This document shows positions 1 through 5,387 of a stretch of 7,715 nt of DNA, piece after piece; the first letter of the stretch is position 1; each line of letters opens with the position of its first letter. The stretch lies in contig JAKAAK010000151.1 in the NCBI GenBank assembly GCA_021797025.1, positions 1-7,715 on the forward strand. Direction: 5' to 3'. The stretch comes from Thermoplasmata archaeon. GTDB lineage: Archaea > Thermoplasmatota > Thermoplasmata > Thermoplasmatales > Thermoplasmataceae. The position numbers and the translations under genes were made by a program. Below the pieces are notes generated by a model. It did not search any database and was not told the DNA's origin. It saw only the letters and a program-made list of their open reading frames with translations.

Positions 1-478
1 TATTAATGTCTGTTAAGAGTTTCTCAATGTCGCTATCTGTTTTGCCATATGTATTCTTTTCTCTAGCATACTTACGTATTTCTATTTCACAATAAGCTAT
101 TAGAGTATAAATTCCCGGTAAAACTATTGGGTTATTAAGGTCAGAATAATGAACAATATGCGTTATTCTATTGCCTGTTAAAACAAAATAAAACTTATTC
201 GGATAAAGGCTGCTCAAAGTTTCTAATATTCCGGTAGACTCTGAAACCAGGTCAGCCGGTGTAATTTGTACTATTTTATCCTCATTTGAATCATAATACT
301 CTTTAATATTGCCATCTTTATCTTCAATTGGAACTCTATCAAAATCCTTTATCTCATGAATTTGCTTTGCTCTTTCTTCATTCTTGGCGCTAACTATTTT
401 ATTTGAGATATCTACTATCTTAAACATTTCATTAATCCTAGACAACAGATAATCAGATTCAATTTTATTTTCTGTCAT
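1..478 (-). CDS. CBS-domain-like protein, C-terminus cut by window edge
   Basis: An open frame runs from an ATG at 478 to the left edge (159 codons) without a stop, so the C-terminus is missing. The N-terminal ~45 residues are charged and helical. From about residue 50 the pattern is that of a CBS-type regulatory module: a VPIED start, a DKIVQITPADLVSE segment, then YFVLTGNRITHIVHYSDLNN followed by a predicted helix (PIVLPGIYTLIAYCEIEIRK). In many prokaryotic proteins a 'V..gnrI.GIV..sDLn.P' strand-turn precedes a similar 'sLLE' helix, and such modules usually sense nucleotides. The partner of this one is not visible. A TATA-like element lies about 26 bases before the ATG with no Shine-Dalgarno, which supports the start and suggests a leaderless mRNA. 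The DedA-like gene lies upstream on the same strand, 178 bases away, so the two are probably transcribed separately. The CBS assignment is by pattern recognition only. Confidence 0.7.
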   Translation of the reverse strand, partial: MTENKIESDYLLSRINEMFKIVDISNKIVSAKNEERAKQIHEIKDFDRVPIEDKDGNIKEYYDSNEDKIVQITPADLVSESTGILETLSSLYPNKFYFVLTGNRITHIVHYSDLNNPIVLPGIYTLIAYCEIEIRKYAREKNTYGKTDSDIEKLLTDIN

Positions 479-495
479 TTCGTATTCATCTTTGT

Positions 496-509
496 CTTAT
501 TATATACAT
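496..509 (-). promoter_or_regulatory. TATA-box promoter of the CBS-like gene
   Basis: Read on the minus strand this is AATGTATATAATAA, centred about 26 bases before the ATG at 478. That is the archaeal TATA-to-start distance, so transcription would begin at or next to the start codon. There is no Shine-Dalgarno between box and ATG (AAGATGAATACGAA). Because the region is AT-rich, the correct spacing is better evidence than the sequence itself. Confidence 0.5.
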
Positions 510-566
510 TAAACGTTTTTACTTTTTTAATCTTTCCCTTGTTGATTCGCTAATATTCTATTTTAG

Positions 567-589
567 CAATCATCAGAGCGTTTTGATTG
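567..589. repeat. Short inverted repeat in the gap before the CBS-like gene
   Basis: CAATCA (567-572) and TGATTG (584-589) form a perfect 6-bp stem with an 11-base loop. It lies between the end of the DedA-like gene and the promoter of the next minus-strand gene, so it could be part of a terminator or an operator. It has no adjoining T-run long enough to decide this, and chance is possible in AT-rich DNA. Confidence 0.25.
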
Positions 590-656
590 TTTATACAGGA
601 ACACAATTAGTGATATCATAATATATAGTCACAAATAATTATAATTTACATCTTCC

Positions 657-1292
657 CTACTGCAACTTCTGCTTTCTGGATTTCAGGGAAGCATGTTTGT
701 CAATATATTTTTTCCAATCTATGCGATTTATAATATAGGTTATGAGTACAGCTAAGATCGCAAATATTATTCCTATTATGATAATTTCCATTGTGCTATA
801 TTTATCTTCTCCAAGGATCAGGGAGCCAAACACAGAATTAGATAATATGCCTGCACCAAGAACTGTTAAGGCAGTAATTACAGTTTTTCCAGCAAGCAGG
901 GCAGTGAGAAAGCGTATTCTGCTGTATCTTGCAATTCCAAGTGGAACGTAAACAATATCGTCTGGAGATGGAGTACTTGCCACTATAAATACTGCAATCC
1001 AGGCATACCTGGAAACAAGTGTTTGAAAGGCAGTGAGGTTTTCCCTGGTTTTAGTCTTTGTAATCGCAGCTCCACTGTAAAATGACTGGAAAAGGACCAT
1101 TTTTCCAATTGTTGCACCACCGGTGCTTGATAATATCAATAACCCGGGTTCAAATCTTCCGCTTAAAGCAGCAAATAGTATAACAAAAAGATAAGGCACC
1201 GGTATAAAAATGATAAGGCTGGATAGCAGGCTTAAAGCGAATATGCCTATATATCCGAGTGAAGAAAAAAATGCGAAAGGTAAAAGTGTCAC
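657..1292 (-). CDS. VTT/DedA-like integral membrane protein
   Basis: This 211-residue protein is almost wholly hydrophobic and has four or five predicted membrane segments, at roughly residues 12-42, 48-70, 97-115, 130-157 and 168-190. A basic C-terminal tail (WKKYIDKHASLKSRKQK) is probably cytoplasmic. The pattern is that of the VTT (SNARE-associated, DedA) family: a proline in the first re-entrant helix (IFIPVPYLF), a GGATIGK turn near residue 58, and STPSPDDIVYVPLGIARYS with RF and AGK after it (106-136). DedA relatives are lipid flippases or transporters that maintain membrane homeostasis, and the archaeal substrate is unknown. The start is GTG. The only in-frame ATG just upstream (1304) is followed at once by TAG, so GTG is the plausible choice. 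TATA-like sequence (ATATAAT, about 1326-1332) lies about 37 bases upstream, which would leave a short leader. The gene is complete and looks intact. Confidence 0.75.
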   Translation of the reverse strand: MTLLPFAFFSSLGYIGIFALSLLSSLIIFIPVPYLFVILFAALSGRFEPGLLILSSTGGATIGKMVLFQSFYSGAAITKTKTRENLTAFQTLVSRYAWIAVFIVASTPSPDDIVYVPLGIARYSRIRFLTALLAGKTVITALTVLGAGILSNSVFGSLILGEDKYSTMEIIIIGIIFAILAVLITYIINRIDWKKYIDKHASLKSRKQKLQ

Positions 1293-1361
1293 TATACTCT
1301 ACATAGCATGAATTTACACTTAATAATTATATGTATTTCTTTAAAAGTTTAGCCGTTTGAG

Positions 1362-1553
1362 TTAACCAGTAGTTAATATACCTTTAAGTTCCTCTTTCTC
1401 CCTATAGGATTCCAGTAAACTGTATATTCCGATAAAATTATCTGTATCCTTCTGTGGCCTTGAATCATATAATGTACTGCTGTATGTTAATATTGGCCTT
1501 ATTGCTCTCTCTGCTTTATTGTTTATAGTTTCAACGGAGCTGCATATTATCAA
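1362..1553 (-). pseudogene. IS66-like transposase, C-terminal remnant
   Basis: About 63 codons of open frame read SSVETINNKAERAIRP, then a Y..SR..KDTDNF pattern and IYSLLESYREKEELKG. The N-N-x-A-E-R-x-x-R-P block is the hallmark of the last catalytic segment of IS66-type DDE transposases, its Glu being the third catalytic acid, and it is followed by the usual 'G..., IYS.LES.R' tail. There is no proper ATG (the frame opens at a TTG), and an in-frame TAA lies only a few codons upstream. The rest of the transposase, normally several hundred residues longer, is absent: the DNA upstream (from about 1600) belongs to a different element on the other strand. It is therefore a dead fragment. The family call rests on the NNxAERxxRP motif; a related archaeal DDE group is possible. 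Confidence 0.7.
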
Positions 1554-1620
1554 TATAATAGATTATCACATTTGCACCTTAGCCGATTGGTTACAAAACT
1601 CCGCGAATGGTCAATAATCT

Positions 1621-1917
1621 AATATTAGGGAAAGACCATGGTCTATATAATATAGCTTAAAACATCAAAGATACTGTAAGGTTACTGAATATACCGCATG
1701 AGTATATAGAAAAACAGATACTGTTGTACAATAGGATATAGAATGCTTCCATAATTCATTGAAAACTGATTATATATGGCAGAATGACATTGAAAGCTAT
1801 TAAGATGCTAAGGAGTTAATGGAATACGGCTTCGACGATTACAATAATTACAGGTCAAACTCTTCTATAAGTTATTTAACCCCAACCAGAATTTCAAAAA
1901 CAATGGAGCAGCAGTGA
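1621..1917 (+). pseudogene. IS3/IS481-type integrase, decayed C-terminal remnant
   Basis: One plus-strand frame (codons starting at 1621) shows the end of an rve-type integrase core despite stops at about 1648, 1699, 1732 and 1801. Recognisable parts are RPWSI*Y near the start (compare DxGSxY), then DIECFHNSLKTDYIW (1735-1779), which matches the family's 'IESFF.tLKtEyi' segment with the catalytic Glu kept. From 1804 comes ELMEYGFDDYNNYRSNSSISYLTP, the usual '...YI.fYN..R.HssLgy.TP' C-terminal signature, and a final TGA at 1915. The reading frame is unbroken by indels across this stretch, so decay has been mainly through base substitutions. No N-terminal half or OrfA is present. Whether the parent was IS3 or IS481 cannot be settled from this end. 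Confidence 0.7.
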
Positions 1918-2026
1918 AGAATTCAGGAATAGGTTTCTGGAAGAGAGAAAAAAAGGAGGAGGGGAGATTAAATATCTGGAAATTAATATAAGCAGAGAAA
2001 TGAAAGTGGCTCAATATTGCACTAAA

Positions 2027-2052
2027 AACTGTCCAAATTTAGGGAAACAGTT
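2027..2052. repeat. Inverted repeat, possible IS end
   Basis: AACTGT (2027-2032) pairs with ACAGTT (2047-2052) around a 14-base centre that contains CCAAATTTAGGG. It lies about 110 bases after the stop of the integrase remnant, so it may be part of that element's terminal inverted repeat. The matching left end was not found, since that side of the element is missing. It could also be a chance palindrome. Confidence 0.25.
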
Positions 2053-2078
2053 CATTTATTCTTTCAAGTTTTTACTGT

Positions 2079-2228
2079 ATGTCTTCACTCCTCACCATTT
2101 CCATTAAAGGAATATATGGATTCATAGAGAGAAAAATAACTAAGTTTGGGGCAGACGCAAAAGAGTATCCCCCGAAGGAATCTATCGGGAAAAAGGTTTA
2201 TATTGTTATAACACAGGACAAATATTAG
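2079..2228 (+). CDS. Small DUF2080-type transposon-encoded protein
   Basis: A 49-residue ORF beginning MSSLLTISIKG. Its core, YGFIERKITKFG followed by EYPPKESIGKKVYIVI, matches the archaeal DUF2080 ('putative transposon-encoded protein') pattern: G-[FY]-[IL]-E-[KR]-x-V/I-x-K-F-G-x(2-4)-[AK]-x-x-x-P-K-E-x-[IL]-G-[KR]-x-V-x-V. These proteins are usually about 45-60 residues, so this one looks full length. The fold resembles AbrB/MazE-like swapped-hairpin DNA binders, which is inference. In their normal setting they sit just before an IS transposase gene. Here no transposase follows: the next gene, 80 bases on, is the OLD nuclease. The ORF may be a leftover of a lost element. No Shine-Dalgarno or well-placed TATA is evident. 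The only purine-rich tract (about 1953-1967) is too far away. Confidence 0.6.
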   Translation: MSSLLTISIKGIYGFIERKITKFGADAKEYPPKESIGKKVYIVITQDKY

Positions 2229-2233
2229 TGTCC
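2216..2233. repeat. Small palindrome over the DUF2080 stop codon
   Basis: GGACA (2216-2220) and TGTCC (2229-2233) form a 5-bp stem around the stop codon region of the DUF2080-like ORF. A second small palindrome, CCAA-CAC-TTGG, follows directly. These may be subterminal structures of the lost element, for example an IS end, but they are short and unproven. Confidence 0.2.
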
Positions 2234-2271
2234 AACACTTGGAAAGTTGCGTAAATGGAATAATTTATCAG

Positions 2272-2285
2272 GCAAATATTTATCT
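2272..2285 (+). promoter_or_regulatory. TATA-box promoter of the OLD nuclease gene
   Basis: GCAAATATTTATCT is centred about 30 bases before the ATG at 2309. That places the transcription start within a few bases of the start codon. No Shine-Dalgarno is present between them (CGTTATCCTTAGTTA). The gene therefore has its own promoter and does not depend on the transposon fragments upstream. Confidence 0.4.
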
Positions 2286-2308
2286 ATTTCTAGCGTTATC
2301 CTTAGTTA

Positions 2309-4042
2309 ATGATAATACATGAAATAGTTATACATAATTTTAGATCTATAAAAGATATAAATATCAAATTAAAGAATTATTCATTGCTTGTCGGTGAAAA
2401 TAATGCAGGTAAAACAAATATAATTACTGCTATTAGAATATTTTTTAATGATGACATACAATTTGACGAAAAGAACGATTTCCCTAAATTCGAGGTAGAT
2501 GGTGATCAGGAAAGTTGGGTTGAAATCCATTTTCAGACAACAGATAAAGAACAGATGGAATTAAATGAAAATTACAGAACAAATGACAATATCTTAAAAC
2601 TCAGGCGTTATCTAAAATCAGATAATTATGTGAAAAGTAATCAAAGTAATATTTATGGGTATGAAAATTCTAGATTATCAAAAAATCAATTTTATCTAAC
2701 TAAAGGCTCACCAAAAAATAAATTGGGAAATATAACTTATATTCCCCCTGTCAGTACACTAGATGAAACGTTTAAACTTTCAGGTCCATCCCCTTTCAGA
2801 AATATTGTCAATTTTGTATTTAATGGAGTTATAATTAACAGTCCTTCATTTCAGTTATTGAATGAATCTGTTGAGAAATTCAATCAAACAGTTAAGGATG
2901 AAGGCTCAAACAATGATGATAGTATATCTTTAAAAAATATAGAAAAGGATATGGATGAAAATATAAAGTCATGGGGAATTGAATTTGAAATGCAAATAGA
3001 AAAATTACAACCACAGGAAATTGTCAAATCCTTATTTTCATATCATCTTAAAGATAAGACACTCGAAAAAGATGTTGAGATAAATTATGGAGGAGATGGA
3101 TTACAGAGGTATTTGATTTATAACCTTATAAAACTGTCCTCAAAATATGTGAAAAAAAAAGATGAACAAAAAACCGGTATTTTTAATAATTTTAATCTGT
3201 TATTATTTGAAGAGCCGGAAGTATTTTTACACCTTTCTCAGCAAGTTGAATTAAATAACAGCCTCGCCAATCTGGCTAATGGTAACAATCAAATTCTTAT
3301 ATCAACCCATTCTCCCGTATTTGTAAGTAAAAATATTGATGACCTACCATCACTTGTAAGTGTTAAAAAAAATATAGGCACTAAAACTTTTCAACTTGAC
3401 TCAGGTGATGTTCAACAATTGTTTTATGATAATAATTTATTCTTTGAAAAATGTAATAATATTTACAATAACCCTGAGGCAAACGAAAGTTTGAAAAGTA
3501 GGATACAAAATCTTAATCTTGCTGAAAGTGAAGCTTTAAACGATGATGATAAATTAAATGAAGAGAGTGTAGAATATATACTCTGGATTGATTCAGAAAG
3601 AGCAAGTTCCCTATTTGCAAAGCACGTAATTATATGTGAAGGAGCCACAGAAAAAATAGCATTTAACTATTTAATTAATACATTACAATGTTCTCCCTGC
3701 AAACATGTGTATGTATTAGATGCCATGGGTAAATATAACATTCATAGGTATATGAATTTATTTGACAAACTTGGAATCAGCCATTCAGTATTATATGATA
3801 GAGATTCAAATAAAGAGTTCGAGGAATTTGTAAATAATTTCATTAACGGAAATAAAAATAATTACACCAAAACAATAGAAACTTTTCCAAAAGATATTGA
3901 AGGATTTTTAGGAATTAAATTACCAAAAAGAAAGGAACAAAAACCACTAAGTTTACTGATTAAACTTAAAAATGGAGAGATTAGTACAGAAAAAATAAAT
4001 AAACTGATGAAGAAATTAAGGAAATTATGTAACAGTGTTTGA
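2309..4042 (+). CDS. OLD-family ATP-dependent nuclease (ABC ATPase + TOPRIM)
   Basis: At 577 residues this has the usual length for class 1 OLD and GajA proteins. The N-terminal ATPase opens IVIHNFRSIKDINIKL, with Walker A GENNAGKT at 29-36. An ABC-type signature YGGDGLQ lies at 260-266, Walker B LLLFEEPE at about 297-304 (catalytic Glu in E301-E302), and the H-loop ISTHSPVF with His334. The C-terminal TOPRIM nuclease domain shows the acidic residues needed for metal binding: CEGATEK with E444 and E448, LDAMGK with D471, and YDRDSN with D497 and D499. Such proteins use ATP-controlled TOPRIM cleavage of DNA and act in anti-phage defence (P2 Old, Gabija GajA, PARIS AriA). No UvrD helicase or AriB-like gene is nearby, so this looks like a stand-alone OLD. 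It sits beside transposon remnants and is convergent with a three-gene minus-strand cluster. All key motifs are intact, so it is probably active. The role in defence is inference from the family. Confidence 0.9.
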   Translation: MIIHEIVIHNFRSIKDINIKLKNYSLLVGENNAGKTNIITAIRIFFNDDIQFDEKNDFPKFEVDGDQESWVEIHFQTTDKEQMELNENYRTNDNILKLRRYLKSDNYVKSNQSNIYGYENSRLSKNQFYLTKGSPKNKLGNITYIPPVSTLDETFKLSGPSPFRNIVNFVFNGVIINSPSFQLLNESVEKFNQTVKDEGSNNDDSISLKNIEKDMDENIKSWGIEFEMQIEKLQPQEIVKSLFSYHLKDKTLEKDVEINYGGDGLQRYLIYNLIKLSSKYVKKKDEQKTGIFNNFNLLLFEEPEVFLHLSQQVELNNSLANLANGNNQILISTHSPVFVSKNIDDLPSLVSVKKNIGTKTFQLDSGDVQQLFYDNNLFFEKCNNIYNNPEANESLKSRIQNLNLAESEALNDDDKLNEESVEYILWIDSERASSLFAKHVIICEGATEKIAFNYLINTLQCSPCKHVYVLDAMGKYNIHRYMNLFDKLGISHSVLYDRDSNKEFEEFVNNFINGNKNNYTKTIETFPKDIEGFLGIKLPKRKEQKPLSLLIKLKNGEISTEKINKLMKKLRKLCNSV

Positions 4043-4060
4043 TACCTATTTGCAGTTATT

Positions 4061-4080
4061 CATTTTATCCCTATTTTTAT
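4061..4080 (+). terminator. T-rich terminator after the OLD gene
   Basis: About 20 bases after the OLD stop codon the plus strand carries CATTTTATCC then CTATTTTTAT, runs of T of the kind that terminate archaeal transcription without a hairpin. It lies in the 177-base gap between two convergent genes, where a stop for the plus strand is expected. The whole region is AT-rich, so the call is weak. Confidence 0.3.
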
Positions 4081-4219
4081 ATCCTATAAACTGAGCTTTT
4101 ACTTTGTAAATTCCTGTAAAGAAATATTTTACCACATCATTGTGAAACTAAGCAAGAACCGCCTAACTTTTTAACAGTTGTTATTGGATGGGTATTACAA
4201 ATATTTTACGAGGTATTTC

Positions 4220-4411
4220 TTACTTATTTTTACGACTTAATTCGTTTTCCAGAGTCTTTAAATTATTCTCAGAATCATTAAAAGCCCATTCCCTATGTTT
4301 CCTGTAAGTGTGGCTGCGACAGCTATCCTTGGACTGGTACGTTTTATGGCATACAGGGCATTCATAACATAAATATTGATCTTTGCCAACTCTTTCAATG
4401 CACTTAGCCAT
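4220..4411 (-). CDS. Small single C2H2 zinc-finger protein
   Basis: A 63-residue protein with one classical C2H2 finger: YECPVCHKTYQSKDSCRSHT followed by YRKH, spacing C-x2-C-x12-H-x4-H, ligands C18, C21, H34 and H39. Short flanks and a charged C-terminal helix (ENNLKTLENELSRKNK) follow. Single-finger proteins of this size are frequent in archaea and archaeal viruses and generally bind nucleic acid or partner proteins. One finger alone gives little DNA specificity. Its ATG lies 2 bases after the stop of the 155-residue membrane-protein gene, so it is the last gene of a three-gene transcription unit and is likely to be co-translated. Within the operon it could serve as a regulator, which is inference. 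No further gene follows before the convergent OLD gene. Confidence 0.8.
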   Translation of the reverse strand: MAKCIERVGKDQYLCYECPVCHKTYQSKDSCRSHTYRKHREWAFNDSENNLKTLENELSRKNK

Positions 4412-4413
4412 AA

Positions 4414-4881
4414 TTATTCCTCAACCCATTCTCTGAGGTGTTTACCAAGCCAATAAGTAGAGGCTCCTGTAACAGCTGCAGATAAAATCGCCACAATTGC
4501 CGATTCCAGAAATGGGTGTTTTGAGGAATCTTTAATTTTATCATAGCAAACTTTCCCTGCCCCATATCCTGATATAATACCTGCTCCAATGGCCGCTATA
4601 ACTTCTGGAGAATCATACATCAAGTGACCTAATGGGTCATATTTTGGATCAACCCTATCTCTATGCACATTGTAATACTCATCATATTCTTTTACATGCA
4701 TACATTCAGTCCCGTTGATTCTCATTCTCATATCTCGTATCTGATTTTCCGGCTCGCCAATAGATTCTTCAAATCCAATATTAACAGTTGGCGGTGGAAC
4801 CTCTGATTTAGATACACGTATACTTTTGTGATAATCGAAGCTGTTAAGGATTAATCTTACCTGATTCCATTCACTATTCAT
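4414..4881 (-). CDS. Unrecognised protein with C-terminal membrane hairpin
   Basis: This 155-residue protein belongs to no family I recognise. Residues 1-90 are soluble and polar, with a proline turn (SEVPPPTVNIG), a CMHVKEYDEYYNVHRDR stretch and PKYDPLGHLMYDSPE. The C-terminal part contains two glycine- and alanine-rich hydrophobic segments: VIAAIGAGIISGYGAGKVC (about 94-112), then a short charged loop (YDKIKDSSKHP), then FLESAIVAILSAAVTGASTYWLG (about 124-146), with a charged end. The small-residue spacing is like a glycine-zipper hairpin that packs or oligomerises in membranes. The ATG overlaps the stop of the preceding zinc-ribbon gene (ATGA), and the C2H2 gene starts 2 bases after its stop, so it is the middle gene of a tightly coupled unit. 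It may be a membrane effector or a scaffold, which is inference only. The other frame of the same stretch (4404-4589) is a shadow. Confidence 0.8.
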   Translation of the reverse strand: MNSEWNQVRLILNSFDYHKSIRVSKSEVPPPTVNIGFEESIGEPENQIRDMRMRINGTECMHVKEYDEYYNVHRDRVDPKYDPLGHLMYDSPEVIAAIGAGIISGYGAGKVCYDKIKDSSKHPFLESAIVAILSAAVTGASTYWLGKHLREWVEE

Positions 4882-5189
4882 TTTCTATCCTCCTTACTGC
4901 TTAGCCACCACAAAAGAGCTGTTAATCCTACGCCTATTACAGCCCCCAAGGCTAATGAACCACCCATACCAAGTTTTATTCCATCCTGCGTGTAACCACA
5001 ATTAGGGCATTCCCAATGTGAAGCAGTTACTGAAACTCCAGACATTGTCTTACTACATTTTGGACATGGTATTGGTAAACTCTCAACGCGGTCTATTCCA
5101 TTCCTTAATAATTTTTCCTGAATCTGTTTGAGCAATATATCCTCACCATCATCTAATCTTACTGTTCTGACCATATATCTATATAACAT
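4878..5189 (-). CDS. Zinc-ribbon protein with one membrane helix
   Basis: A protein of 103 residues from the first ATG. Residues 6-36 (MVRTVRLDDGEDILLKQIQE...) are charged and helical. A zinc ribbon follows: PCPKC at 41-45 and WECPNCGY at 59-66, i.e. C42, C45, C61 and C64, with 15 residues between knuckles. After a Gly-rich linker comes one membrane segment, about 78-97 (LALGAVIGVGLTALLWWLSS), and a short KEDRK tail, which suggests a C-terminal anchor with the ribbon on the cytoplasmic side. The second ATG (residue 6, at 5174) lies 25 bases from a good TATA element (5196-5203) and may be the true leaderless start, giving 98 residues; the first ATG has a weaker box at about 5213-5220. It is first in a three-gene cluster, overlapping the next gene by 4 bases. 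Function unknown. Confidence 0.8.
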   Translation of the reverse strand: MLYRYMVRTVRLDDGEDILLKQIQEKLLRNGIDRVESLPIPCPKCSKTMSGVSVTASHWECPNCGYTQDGIKLGMGGSLALGAVIGVGLTALLWWLSSKEDRK

Positions 5190-5195
5190 TATTAC

Positions 5196-5203
5196 ATATA
5201 AAT
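5196..5203 (-). promoter_or_regulatory. TATA-box promoter of the three-gene cluster
   Basis: ATTTATAT on the minus strand is centred about 25 bases before the ATG at 5174, the ideal position for a leaderless transcript starting there. If correct, the first gene begins at 5174 and not 5189. No other promoter-like gap exists inside the cluster, since its genes overlap or nearly touch, so this box would drive all three genes. Confidence 0.4.
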
Positions 5204-5328
5204 ACTTACTGTAAATTTATGTTTACAAGTTACACATGATAATATAACTTTGATTGATAGAACTTACAAATGATTGTCTATGACCTTCCGTCTATCTCCT
5301 ATGGGTCAGTTAAACAGCGGCGCAATAA

Positions 5329-5342
5329 TATAATATATTATA
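5329..5342. repeat. 14-bp perfect AT palindrome
   Basis: TATAATATATTATA reads the same on both strands. It lies in the 198-base gap between the end of the 471-residue gene and the zinc-ribbon gene. A second, looser inverted repeat (TGACC 5281-5285, GGTCA 5304-5308) lies nearby. It could be an operator for the cluster, but pure A/T palindromes arise easily in DNA of this composition. Confidence 0.3.
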
Positions 5343-5387
5343 ATAAATAAAACATATCAACAGAAAACAGTATAATTCATTATAATA

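Noticed and set aside
742..951. Plus-strand ORF of 69 codons
   Set aside because: It lies wholly opposite the well-supported VTT/DedA-like gene and shows no family pattern; a shadow.
3463..3648. Minus-strand ORF of 61 codons
   Set aside because: It lies inside the OLD gene on the opposite strand, with Ser/Leu-rich composition typical of an antisense shadow.
4404..4589. Minus-strand ORF of 61 codons
   Set aside because: It overlaps the 155-residue gene in another frame; the overlapped gene has operon spacing and membrane segments, this one has neither.
2309..5189. Gabija (GajA-GajB) or PARIS system
   Set aside because: The OLD protein fits GajA in length and motifs, but no UvrD-like helicase and no AriB-like partner is encoded on either side within the window.
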